From the NCBI GenBank assembly GCA_963757815.1, contig CAVWSN010000036.1, forward strand, positions 62,001-126,000: DNA of 64,000 nt. The letters are read 5' to 3'. The notes below the pieces were generated by a model. It worked only from the letters and a program-made list of their open reading frames with translations. It did no database searches and was not told the origin of the DNA. This stretch comes from JACVRW01 sp963757815. Its GTDB lineage: Bacteria; Actinomycetota; Thermoleophilia; Solirubrobacterales; Thermoleophilaceae. The stretch's first letter is position 1; each line of letters starts with the position of its first letter. Positions 15,265 through 24,266 of the stretch are shown here, piece after piece. The position numbers and the translations under genes were made by a program.

Positions 15265-16593
15265 GTGCCACGCGTCGCCGCGGCTGCCCTGTCGGTCCTG
15301 CTCCTCTCGCTCGCGGCCGGCTGCGACTCGGGCGACGAACCCGCCACGGGCAGCGCCGGCGCGGAGCCGGCCGAGGCCCGCGAGCCGCGCGGTGAGCAGG
15401 CCGCGGCGATCGCGGCCCCGGCGCTCCGCGAGCACCTGCGGGCGCTCCAGCGGATCGCCAACGACGCCGGCGGCAACCGGGCCGCCGGAACCCCGGGGGA
15501 CCGCGCCTCGGTGGCATACGTGAGCGCACGCCTGCGCGAGGCCGGCTGGCGCGTCCGCCGCCAGTCGTTCCGCTTCCCCTACTACCGCGAGCGCTCGTCG
15601 AGCCTCACGGTCGATGGTCGGCGGCTGCGCGGGGACGGGCGCTTCGGCGTGCTCGCCTATTCGGGTTCGGGGCGCGTCTCCGGGCGCTCGCGCCGCTTCG
15701 GCAACGGTTGTGCGCGCTCCGACTTCGCGGGCCTGCAGGCAGGTGAGATCGCCGTTGCCGACCGGGGCAACTGCTTCTTCCGCGTCAAGGCGGAAAACGC
15801 CGAGCGGTCGGGCGCCGCCGCCCTGCTGATCGCGAACGACCCGGGCGAGGCCGGTGTGCCGGCCGCGACGCTGGGGAGGGTGGGGGCGCGGATCCCCGTT
15901 CTGGTCGTGAACGGGGACGTGCCGCTCGCGGACGGGACCGCGGTCGCACTCGAGGTCGATGCCGAATCCGAGCGCCGGCGCACGCACAACGTGATCGCGG
16001 ACACCCGGGGTGGCGGAGGAGGCCGGGTCGTGATGGCGGGAGCCCACCTCGACTCGGTGCCGAGTGGCCCCGGCATCAACGACAACGGGAGCGGCGTGGC
16101 CACGCTCCTCGAGGTGGCGGAGGCACTCGGCCCGCGCCCGCCGGGCGCACGCGTGCGGCTCGCGTTCTGGGGCGCCGAGGAGCTCGGGCTGCTCGGCTCG
16201 CGTCGCTACGTGCGCGGGCTCGGGTCCGGCGCGGGCGACCAGCTCGCCGCCTACCTCAACTTCGACATGGTCGGCTCGCCCAACGCACGCCCGGCCGTCT
16301 ACTCGGACGGGGATCCCGGGCTCGCACGCGTGTTACGCAGCGCCGCCGGCGGGCGCCTGCCGGGTGCGAGCACCAGGGGATCATCGGATCACGCGCCGTT
16401 CCTCGAGGCCGGCATCCCCGTCAACGGCCTCTACACGGGCGCGGGCGAGACCGGCCCCGGCGGCAAGCCTGCCGACCCCTGCTACCACCGCGCCTGCGAC
16501 CGCCTCGGGAACGTCGATCCCGCGGTGCTCGTCGAGATGGCCAGAGCGGCCGCCGAGGCCCTGCGTCGCCTCGCCGCCCGCGAGGGTGGCTAG
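15265..16593 (+). CDS. M28-family zinc aminopeptidase lipoprotein with PA domain
   Basis: A 442-residue exported metallopeptidase. The signal ends in lipobox LAAGC (Cys20), so it should be membrane-anchored outside. Residues about 125-225 form a protease-associated insert (ADRGNCFFRVKAENAERSGA). The M28 core shows the five zinc ligands: His in AGAHLDSVPSG, Asp in GINDNGSGVAT, the Glu pair in FWGAEELGLLGS, Asp in NFDMVGSPN and His in SSDHAPFLEAG. It probably removes N-terminal residues from peptides outside the cell. The GTG start is 10 bases after the clpP stop. Confidence 0.93.
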   Translation: MPRVAAAALSVLLLSLAAGCDSGDEPATGSAGAEPAEAREPRGEQAAAIAAPALREHLRALQRIANDAGGNRAAGTPGDRASVAYVSARLREAGWRVRRQSFRFPYYRERSSSLTVDGRRLRGDGRFGVLAYSGSGRVSGRSRRFGNGCARSDFAGLQAGEIAVADRGNCFFRVKAENAERSGAAALLIANDPGEAGVPAATLGRVGARIPVLVVNGDVPLADGTAVALEVDAESERRRTHNVIADTRGGGGGRVVMAGAHLDSVPSGPGINDNGSGVATLLEVAEALGPRPPGARVRLAFWGAEELGLLGSRRYVRGLGSGAGDQLAAYLNFDMVGSPNARPAVYSDGDPGLARVLRSAAGGRLPGASTRGSSDHAPFLEAGIPVNGLYTGAGETGPGGKPADPCYHRACDRLGNVDPAVLVEMARAAAEALRRLAAREGG

Positions 16594-16805
16594 GCGCTGA
16601 CTCCACGAGTGGTTGGTGCGGCCCACCGGAACGACGGCTGGGGAGGGGGGCAAGGGCCGCCCCAACAAACCCGGCTTCTTGTCGTCACACGACACAAGGT
16701 CGGCAACGTTCAGCGACAGACCCTCCCGGAGGGCCCCGGCCAGCGAGCCGCCTTGACCGCCGTGGGAGTGATCGCCTCCGCCGCCGCGACGTGGCCGCTG
16801 CCTGA

Positions 16806-17040
16806 TCAGCCGCGCGCCCGGGCCACCGCGGCCGCCACGCCGCCGTGCCACGGCTCGCCGTGGCCGAACAGCATGACGTCCGCCTCGAGGCCCTCGATCC
16901 TCGCGAGCGACTCGCGCGCCTGCACGTTCGACACGTTGAACGAGTGCGGCATCAGCTGCGGCCCGCGTGTCCGCGTGAGCGGGCTGAGCGAGCACATCGT
17001 GTCGCCCGCGAACAGCACGCCCCGCTCCTCGAAGTGGATC
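16806..17040 (-). pseudogene. Metallo-beta-lactamase-fold hydrolase, C-terminal fragment
   Basis: About 77 codons encode only the end of an MBL-fold hydrolase: HFEERGVLFAGDTMCS carries the GD metal-ligand motif and VMLFGHGEPWHGG the final His-bearing loop. The N-terminal half with the HxHxDH zinc site is missing. Coding similarity stops at about 17040, exactly where an opposite-strand TetR fragment begins. ATG/GTG starts inside (such as 17018) would give a non-functional stub. The about 210 bp between this gene and the M28 gene hold no convincing ORF. Confidence 0.75.
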
Positions 17041-17041
17041 G

Positions 17042-17257
17042 CGCATCGGCTTCGCGGCCTACGAGGCCCCTCGCAGGCGCGACCCCGATCCCGCCGCCCG
17101 CGCCGCCGCGGGGGCCGACGCCTTCCGCAGCTCCGGACATGCTCGCTCCGCGGAGCAGGCCGAGCGGCTGGCGGCCATGCCGGCGGCCGAGGACTTCCAC
17201 GCAGGGCTCGACTGGATCCTGGACGGCCTGCTCGCTAGCGGCGCTCAGGCGAAGTAG
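17042..17257 (+). pseudogene. TetR-family regulator, C-terminal fragment
   Basis: In the frame starting at 17042 about 71 codons read IGFAAYEAPRRR ... FRSSGHARSAEQAERL ... FHAGLDWILDGLLASG and end at TAG 17255-17257. This is the usual C-terminal dimerisation end of tetracycline-repressor-type regulators (FxxGLDxxLDGL). The helix-turn-helix half is missing and there is no start codon. The 3' end overlaps the antiporter gene by 13 bp. It abuts the truncated MBL gene head to head, as if the central part of a divergent pair had been deleted. Confidence 0.65.
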
Positions 17258-18330
17258 AACACCAGGCCCAGCACGGCGTAGAGGGCGAGCAGCTGGACGC
17301 CCTCGAACCAGTTCGACTCGCCCTCCTGGGTCACGAGGTTCGCGATCAGGACGGCGAACAGCAGCGCGCCGAGCTCGTAGCCGTTGAAGACGAGCGCCAT
17401 CGGGTCCGGCCCGACCACGAACGAGAGCAGCACCAGCACCGGTGCGACGAACAGGGCGATCTGGGCGCTCGAGCCGATCGCGATGTTGACGGCGAGGTCC
17501 ATCTTGTCCTTGGCAGCCACGAGCACCGCCACCCAGTGCTCGGCCGCGTTGCCCACGATCGCCACCACGAACACGCCGACGAAGAACTCGGAGAGGCCGA
17601 TCTCCTCCGAGGCCTCGGAGATCGAGCCCACGAGGATCTCGGACATGAGGCCGACCGCCACCGCCGCGACCGCGAGGTAGATCGCCGCCCGCCTCACCGG
17701 CCAGTGGTGGGTCTCCTCGTCTTCCTCCGCCTCGCCGAACGGGTTGAAGACGGCGCGGTGGGTCTTGAGCGAGAACCAGAGCCCGGCCGCGTAGCTCAGG
17801 AGCAGCACGATCGCCACCCCGAGCGAGAGCTGCTCGAGGTCGGAGCCGAAGTCCACCCGCTCCTCGCCGACGCCCGGCAGGCCGCCGCCGTGGATGAGCT
17901 GGAAGATCGCCGGGAAGATCAGCGCCGCGAGGGCGAGCATCAGCATCGCCGACTGGGCGTTGGCGGCGGTCTGGCTGAAGGTCTGCTTGTCGCGTCGCCA
18001 GCCCCCGACCACCATCGCGGCGCCCATGACGAGCAGGATGTTGCCGATGATCGAGCCGACGATCGATGCCTTCACGACCTCCTGGAGCCCTTCGAGCAGC
18101 GCGAAGAAGGCGATGATCAGCTCCGGTGCGTTGCCGAACGTCACGTTCAAGAGGCCGCCGATGCCGGGCCCCGTCCGGGCCGCGATCGCCTCGGTGGCCT
18201 CGCCCATAACCGCCGCACACGGGATCACGGCCAGCGCCGCCGCCCCGAACACCACCACCGGCCCCGCGTGTGCCAGCTCCAGCGCCACGGCCACCGGGAT
18301 GAACACGCCCAGGAAGTAGACGGGACGCAT
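17245..18330 (-). CDS. CaCA-family Ca2+/H+ (cation) antiporter, Cax type
   Basis: A 361-residue membrane protein with 10-11 helices in two homologous halves. Each half carries the alpha-repeat with the ion-binding acid: NVTFGNAPELIIAFFAL in the first (about residues 78-94) and AIVGNAAEHWVAVLVA with NIAIGSSAQIALFVAP in the second. An acidic loop (GEAEEDEETHHW) separates the halves. It should export Ca2+ or a similar cation in exchange for protons. ATG 18330 is a good start. Its 3' end overlaps the TetR fragment by 13 bp. Confidence 0.93.
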   Translation of the reverse strand: MRPVYFLGVFIPVAVALELAHAGPVVVFGAAALAVIPCAAVMGEATEAIAARTGPGIGGLLNVTFGNAPELIIAFFALLEGLQEVVKASIVGSIIGNILLVMGAAMVVGGWRRDKQTFSQTAANAQSAMLMLALAALIFPAIFQLIHGGGLPGVGEERVDFGSDLEQLSLGVAIVLLLSYAAGLWFSLKTHRAVFNPFGEAEEDEETHHWPVRRAAIYLAVAAVAVGLMSEILVGSISEASEEIGLSEFFVGVFVVAIVGNAAEHWVAVLVAAKDKMDLAVNIAIGSSAQIALFVAPVLVLLSFVVGPDPMALVFNGYELGALLFAVLIANLVTQEGESNWFEGVQLLALYAVLGLVFYFA

Positions 18331-18376
18331 GGCGGGGGAAGCCTACGGGGTACTCTCGACCTGAGGCGGCCGTGGG

Positions 18377-19786
18377 TTGATCGACCACGTCAACAACCTC
18401 AAGCTCCAGCATCTCGTCGAGCTCTCGAAGCTGGGCGACGGCTGCGCTGGGCTCGAGGCCGGGATCGAGCAGTGGCTCGCCGAGCACGACGTGGTCTTCG
18501 CGGGGCGCACGATCCCGTTCGTGCTGATGCCGCATTTCGTCTCGCCGGGCCAGCTGCGCCGGGTACAGCGGGCGGTGGCCTGCCTATCGCTCGTGCTCGA
18601 CCGCTTCTGCGACGCCTACGCGGAGGACGCGCGGCTACGCGAGGAGCTGGCCGTCCCCCAGCGCGAGGACGCCCTGATCCGCATCGACCCCGGGTACAGC
18701 CGGCCGCTCAAGATCTGCCGCCTCGATGCCTTCCTGCAGGGCTACGACGTGCGCTTCCTCGAGTTCAACGCGGATTCGCCCGCCGGCATCGGCTACACCG
18801 ACGTGCTCCACGAAGGGCTGACCCGCGCGATCGACCTCCCCCGGGTCAGAGCCGAGTTCGAAACTGTCTACACGCCGATGCTGCCGGTGCTGATCGACAC
18901 GCTGCTGGCCGCCTACCGGGAGCTGCGCGAGCAGCATGCCGAGCTGCCTGAGCGGCCACGGCTCGGTCTCGTCGATGCGGAGGGCAGCCCGTCGGTGCCC
19001 GAGTTCCGCATCATCTGCGCGGCCGCGGCGCGGCAGGGCGTCGAGGCGCTCCACGGGACGCTCGACGAGCTGCGCTACGACGGCTCGCTTCTGCGCCTCC
19101 AGGGCGAGCCCGTCCACTTGGTCTACCGCCGCGCGCTCTTCGAGGACTGTCCGGAGGGGGATCTCGTTGCGGCCGCCCGCGACCGCCGCGCAGCGATCGT
19201 CAACCCGTTCCGCTCGCGGGTCGCCAACAACAAGAAGCTGTTCGCGCTGCTGGCCGACCCGCGCTTCGCACACCTGGTCGAGGAGCGCGAGCGCGGGGTG
19301 ATCGACGAGACGATCCCCTGGACACGGGTGCTGCGTGACGGACGGGCGGAGTACGGCGACTGGGTCGTCGATCTGCTGCGCTTCGTGTCGGACAACCGCG
19401 AGCGGCTCGTCCTGAAGCCGGCGTCCGACTACGGCGGCCACGGCGTCTCGCTCGGCATGGAGACCTCGCAGGCGGACTGGGACCGGCTGATCGAGGAGCA
19501 CGCCGAGCTCGACGACTTCGTCGTGCAGGAGTACGTGCCGGTGCCCGAGGAGATGTTCCCGACCGTCGAGTCCGGGCGCGTACAGATGCGGCTCAAGCGC
19601 TTCAACATCAACCCGTTCGGGATCGGCGGGCGCTACGCGGGGATGATCACGCGCATCTCCGACCAGGCCGTGATCAACGTGTCCGCCGGCGGCGGGCTGC
19701 TGCCGAGCGTGTTGGGCCGCCACCGCCGGCGTTTGCTTGCCGAGGAGGACGAGGGGGAGGGGATGGCGCATGAAGAGCTCGTCTGA
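18377..19786 (+). CDS. Circularly permuted ATP-grasp (glutathionylspermidine-synthase-like) amide ligase
   Basis: A 469-residue protein without a signal peptide, starting at TTG 18377. The pattern of a permuted ATP-grasp fold is visible: LKICRLDAFLQGYDVRFLEF NADSPAG (about residues 112-138), IVNPFRSRVANNKKLFALLA, ERLVLKPASDYGGHGVSLG (nucleotide-binding Lys and Gly loop, about 340-360), VVQEYVPVPEEMFP, and INPFGIGGRYAGMITRIS with a metal-site Asn. Such enzymes form amide bonds through acyl-phosphates. The substrate is unknown. Its 3' end overlaps the ferritin-like gene by 17 bp, implying joint function. Confidence 0.8.
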   Translation: MIDHVNNLKLQHLVELSKLGDGCAGLEAGIEQWLAEHDVVFAGRTIPFVLMPHFVSPGQLRRVQRAVACLSLVLDRFCDAYAEDARLREELAVPQREDALIRIDPGYSRPLKICRLDAFLQGYDVRFLEFNADSPAGIGYTDVLHEGLTRAIDLPRVRAEFETVYTPMLPVLIDTLLAAYRELREQHAELPERPRLGLVDAEGSPSVPEFRIICAAAARQGVEALHGTLDELRYDGSLLRLQGEPVHLVYRRALFEDCPEGDLVAAARDRRAAIVNPFRSRVANNKKLFALLADPRFAHLVEERERGVIDETIPWTRVLRDGRAEYGDWVVDLLRFVSDNRERLVLKPASDYGGHGVSLGMETSQADWDRLIEEHAELDDFVVQEYVPVPEEMFPTVESGRVQMRLKRFNINPFGIGGRYAGMITRISDQAVINVSAGGGLLPSVLGRHRRRLLAEEDEGEGMAHEELV

Positions 19787-20940
19787 GGGATCCGAGCGGC
19801 CGCTCGGCTACGACGTCGACGACAACGCCACGCGCTTCTCGAACTACTTCCACGTGCTGCGCGAGATAGTGCACGGGTCGAACGGCTGGCTCCCGCTCGT
19901 GCCTGAATGGCCGCGCAAGTACAGCCTCGGCGACCACCTCCATGACGACGCGCGTGCGCTCACCAAGATCAGGCGCCGTCTGTACGAGCTGCGCCACCCG
20001 AGCGACTACCCCGGCACGCCCTCGCCCGAGCTGGAGCAGCTGCTCGACCGCCTCGCCGCGGCGCGCTCGCCAGAGGCGTACCTCGACGTGGCCTACGGCG
20101 AGGCCAAGCCCGCGCTCGTGCGGGCGATGCACATCCACCTCGAGGGCCTCGACCCGGTCGCGGACGAGCCGTCGCTGCGGCTGCTCACGCAGGTGGTCGA
20201 GCGCCAGGAACGCCACGCGCGGGAGCTCGGCGGGGCTGCCCGGCGGCGGTGACGGCGTGGACATCGGCGCGCTGCCGGTGGAGCTGCACTCCGGCGCACG
20301 CGAGCTGCCGGTCCTTCCGCCGCTCGGCGAGCCGGCGCGCGACGACTACGTGGAGGTCACGCCGGCCGGCGATCCCTACCTATCCCGCGACCTGTACGTG
20401 AACGGACCGGAGAACCACGTGCCGATCGAGCCCGACGAGCAACGCCACTTCTTCCACGGACTGATGGACGCCGAGCTGTCCGCTGCCGAGCTGATGGCGC
20501 GCAACTCGCATGAGCATCCGGAAATGCCCTGGGACTTCCATGTGGACATGGCCCGCCAGACCTGGGACGAGGTGCGCCACGCCCGGCTGCACGACCTGCT
20601 GATGAAGGAGGAGCTGGGCTGCGAGTGGGGCGACTACCCGGTCGGCTTCTCGTACTTCAGGTCGATCTACGCCTACGACCTGCTCGGCCGGCTCTGCCTT
20701 TTCAACGGGACGAGCGAGCAGCGGGCGATGTGGCGCCACTCGCACCGGCGCAAGGTGCTGATGGAGCTGGGCCAGGAGCGCGTGGCGATGGTGTTCGACT
20801 ACCTGCTGGCGGACGAGGTCCCGCACGTCCACAACGGCGTGCGCTGGGGCGCCCACCTGCTGGGCGGAAGCGAGGCGGCCTACCGCGAGAAGGTCCGCGA
20901 GCTGCGCACCGCGCTCGACGAGACCGGCGCGCCGGCCTAA
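19770..20940 (+). CDS. Ferritin-like (DUF455-like) protein, interrupted by a frameshift
   Basis: Two adjacent frames form one protein of about 389 residues. The first, from ATG 19770, ends RQERHARELG. The second continues GGGDGVDIGALPVELHSG and carries a ferritin-like four-helix domain: HFFHGLMDAELSAAELM, WDEVRHARLHDLLMKEEL, VLMELGQERVAMVFDYLLADE and VPHVHNGVRWG, with Glu/His residues placed as in di-iron or DUF455 proteins. Removing one G from the GGGG at 20232-20235 restores a single ORF. Otherwise a second start would be GTG 20257. It is coupled to the ATP-grasp gene upstream, suggesting an oxidase/ligase pair. Confidence 0.72.
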
Positions 20941-21728
20941 CCGCGGGCCGCCGCGGCCGCCGCCCAGAGGTGCATCGCCGCGTAGGCGCGCCAGGGGCGC
21001 CAGGCCTCCGCGCGCCGCTGCGCCTGCGCCGCGCTGATCCCGCCGAGCGCGCTGCGCAGCACGAGGTCGGAGGCCGGGAACGCGTCGGGGTCGCGCAGGG
21101 CTCGCATCGCGATGTACTCGACGGTCCAGGGCCCGATCCCCGGGAGCTCGAGGAGCGCGGCTCGCAGTGACTCGCGGTCCTGGCGCTCGTCGATGGCGAG
21201 ACCGCCGGCGACGGCCACGGCGAGCGCCCGCAGGGCCCGCGCCCGCGCCGCCGGCATCCCGTCGAGCTCGACGGCGGCCAGAGTCTCCGCGGCGGGAAAC
21301 AGGCGTGTGAGGCTGCCGGCCGGGCGCGGAAGGGGGACGCCATGGCGCACGGCGATCCGCTCCGCCAGGCCGCGTCCTGCCGCCACGGTCACCTGCTGCC
21401 CGAGCACGGCCCGGACGGCCAGCTCGAACCCGTCCCAGGCGCCCGCCACGCGCAGCCCGGGCCGCGTCGCCACGAGCGGCTCGAGCAGCGGGTCCGCGAG
21501 CAGGACCGGCTCGATCAGCGTATGGTCGGCGTCGAGCCCGAGCACCAGCCGCGCTCGCCGCCGCAGCCGGGGATCGTCGAGGGCCCCCGCGCCCGGCACC
21601 CGCACTTCGCCGCCCGCGTGAATCTCCACGACCGCGGGCCGCTCGTCCACGAGTGCGGTCCGCCGGTAAACGTCACGGTCGACCTCCTCGACGCCCGGAA
21701 CGGCGCGCGCCGCGAGCCAGGCCAGCAG
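20937..21728 (-). CDS. DNA-3-methyladenine glycosylase II (AlkA-type)
   Basis: About 263 residues of an HhH-GPD base-excision glycosylase that removes alkylated purines. The AlkA N-terminal domain is present (LAARAVPGVEEVD ... YRRT), then AVRAVLGQQVTVAAGRGLAERI, the helix-hairpin-helix LLELPGIGPWTVEYIAMR, and the catalytic Asp in DAFPASDLVLRSALG. No ATG, GTG or TTG lies at the expected start; the frame is open upstream but overlaps the acidic-protein gene. CTG 21728 is the nearest plausible initiator. Many actinobacterial relatives carry an Ada/AraC N-terminal fusion, which is absent here. It overlaps the ferritin-like gene by 4 bp. Confidence 0.82.
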   Translation of the reverse strand: MLAWLAARAVPGVEEVDRDVYRRTALVDERPAVVEIHAGGEVRVPGAGALDDPRLRRRARLVLGLDADHTLIEPVLLADPLLEPLVATRPGLRVAGAWDGFELAVRAVLGQQVTVAAGRGLAERIAVRHGVPLPRPAGSLTRLFPAAETLAAVELDGMPAARARALRALAVAVAGGLAIDERQDRESLRAALLELPGIGPWTVEYIAMRALRDPDAFPASDLVLRSALGGISAAQAQRRAEAWRPWRAYAAMHLWAAAAAARG

Positions 21729-21741
21729 CGCCCGGTCGCCG

Positions 21742-22068
21742 CTACTCCTCGACGTCGGGCTCGAGCTCCTCGTCCTCGTCGAGGTCGTCGTCGTCGTCGA
21801 GATCCTCCCGGACCGCCCGCATGCGGCCGTCGCCGCCGTGGTAGGTCGCCTGGAAGTTCTCGAGCAGCTCGTCACGGCGAGCCTCGTCCACCGGCACCTC
21901 GTCCGCGATCAGCACCCAGTCCGCGCCCTCGAACTCCTCGAGGTTGAAGATCTCACCGTCGATCGCCGGCGAGTCGTCCACGACCACCATCACCTCGGTC
22001 TGGGGGTTCAGGTAACAGCCCGGGCGGAGCAGCAGGTCCTCGAGCTCGAAGCGGCGGTCGTCGGCCAT
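21742..22068 (-). CDS. Small acidic protein of unknown function
   Basis: A 108-residue protein not recognised. A folded N-terminal part (LLLRPGCYLNPQTEVMVVVD DSP ... FEGADWVLIADEVPVDE) precedes a helix and an extremely acidic tail of Asp/Glu runs (EDLDDDDDLDEDEELE). It may be an inhibitor-, chaperone- or nucleic-acid-mimic-like protein, but no function can be claimed. It lies immediately upstream of alkA in the same direction. Confidence 0.7.
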   Translation of the reverse strand: MADDRRFELEDLLLRPGCYLNPQTEVMVVVDDSPAIDGEIFNLEEFEGADWVLIADEVPVDEARRDELLENFQATYHGGDGRMRAVREDLDDDDDLDEDEELEPDVEE

Positions 22069-22106
22069 CTGGTCGGGCGCCAGCCTATCCCGCGACGGCG
22101 GTCAAG

Positions 22107-22523
22107 TCACCCCCTCAGCTCGCGCAATTCGCGCTCCACCTCGGCTTCCACGTCGAGCGGCTCCTTGCCCTGCCGCGCACGCCGCTCATTGCGTGCGATC
22201 ACGAGCTGCCGGACCTCCTCGCGCAGCCCTGGATCCTCCGCCGCCGAGACGCGCGTGAGCTCAGCGAGCTCGGCCTCGACGTCGAGCGGACGCTCGCCCC
22301 GGGCCTCGCGCCGGGCCGACTTGGCCTCGAGCATCTGGCGGATCTCTTCGCGTGCCTCGGCGCTCTGAGGCGCCGCCGGCGCGGCGGCGCGCTCGTCGTG
22401 CTCCATGGCGAATCCGCCCTGACCGATCCCGCGGTAGACCCGGCCGCTGCCCCAGTAGCTCACCGCCGCCACCACCGCCGCCACGAGGGCGATCACGATG
22501 ACCACCGTTCCGAAGCCGTCCAC
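22107..22523 (-). CDS. Membrane-anchored small protein with a duplicated helical motif
   Basis: A 138-residue protein. Residues 5-23 form one membrane helix (GTVVIVIALVAAVVAAVSYW). The cytosolic part holds two copies of a 30-residue unit: EIRQMLEAKSARREARGERP-LDVEAEL and EVRQLVIARNERRARQGKEP-LDVEAEV, each predicted helix-turn-helix-like with a Gly-(Glu/Lys)-(Arg/Glu)-Pro-Leu-Asp-Val signature. It may be a short adaptor or membrane-tethered binding module. No named family was recognised. Confidence 0.7.
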   Translation of the reverse strand: MDGFGTVVIVIALVAAVVAAVSYWGSGRVYRGIGQGGFAMEHDERAAAPAAPQSAEAREEIRQMLEAKSARREARGERPLDVEAELAELTRVSAAEDPGLREEVRQLVIARNERRARQGKEPLDVEAEVERELRELRG

Positions 22524-22629
22524 GCCCTAAGTGTGACCCCGATCGGGGACTCCGCGCGCAGCCAGGCCGCGCGATCTCCCGGATCCTGCTGTACCCTGAG
22601 CGTTTAACAGGGTTGACTGACGAATCAAT

Positions 22630-22650
22630 CGGGCGCCATTTCGGCGCCCG
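22630..22650 (+). promoter_or_regulatory. Leader hairpin just before the ribosome site of the acyl-CoA dehydrogenase gene
   Basis: cgggcgcc (22630-22637) pairs with ggcgcccg (22643-22650) around atttc. The AAGGAG ribosome site follows within 3 bases and the GTG start 19 bases downstream. Such a stem could stabilise the 5' end of the transcript or limit ribosome access. TTGACT at 22613 may be a -35 element, but no matching -10 is clear. Confidence 0.4.
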
Positions 22651-22668
22651 GCAAGGAGCAGCAGCACA

Positions 22669-23844
<1,176 letters not shown>

Positions 23845-23845
23845 C

Positions 23846-23907
23846 GGCGCCCCCCAACCGTCCCGGAAGGCCGCCCCGCCAGGCGGCCTTCCGCCTTTCG
23901 GGGCGCC
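23846..23907 (+). terminator. Nested stem-loop terminator after the acyl-CoA dehydrogenase
   Basis: An inner perfect 11-bp stem, ggaaggccgcc (23865-23875) with its complement (23882-23892), has a 6-base loop. An outer ggcgcccc (23846-23853)/ggggcgcc (23900-23907) pair encloses it. It begins 2 bases after the stop codon. A short T-run (cctttcg) lies inside the 3' side. Confidence 0.75.
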
Positions 23908-24029
23908 CAGGGCATGCTCAGTTCCTGTTGTCCCGGGTCGCCGGCATGAGGTGGTTCATGGACGTCTCGTATCCGGTGATGAAGGCCATGCGCAGCGGAT
24001 CGCACCGGGAGATCGGGGATGGCCGCGAT

Positions 24030-24242
24030 CTACGACGACTCGGACCCGCCGCTCGCCCCCAGGACGCCCTCCATGTAGACCCCGGCGGCCTGGGTCGCCT
24101 CCTCCGAGCTGCTTCCTTCCAGGCGGGCGTTCAGGTAGGCGGCGTACCAGTCCCACCAGTTGTGCTCCGGGGAGCTCTTCTCGTATGGATCGTGGTGCTC
24201 GGCTGTCTCGTGCAGCAGCTCTGCCAGGGTCGCGACGTCCAT
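24030..24242 (-). CDS. Small conserved-looking protein of unknown role
   Basis: A 70-residue acidic protein with an aromatic core: LAELLHETAEHHDPYEKSS, then HNWWDWYAAYLNARLEG and EEATQAAGVYMEGVLG. Similar short actinobacterial proteins are often labelled bleomycin-resistance-like, but there is no VOC fold here, so I treat the function as unknown. ATG 24242 lies 24 bases after the flavin oxidoreductase stop, in the same direction, so the two are likely cotranscribed. Confidence 0.65.
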   Translation of the reverse strand: MDVATLAELLHETAEHHDPYEKSSPEHNWWDWYAAYLNARLEGSSSEEATQAAGVYMEGVLGASGGSESS

Positions 24243-24266
24243 CGGTGAATCCTCCTCTGTGGTCAG

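Noticed and set aside
16594..16805. Relationship between this GC-rich spacer and the 11.2-kb repeat element (both contain ggctgggga)
   Set aside because: The shared word is too short and the surrounding sequence does not align; treated as coincidence.
23947..24060. Plus-strand ORF starting MRWFMDVSYPVMKAMRSG
   Set aside because: The first 25 codons have coding-like bias, but the frame then runs antisense through the small protein gene and no family is recognisable.
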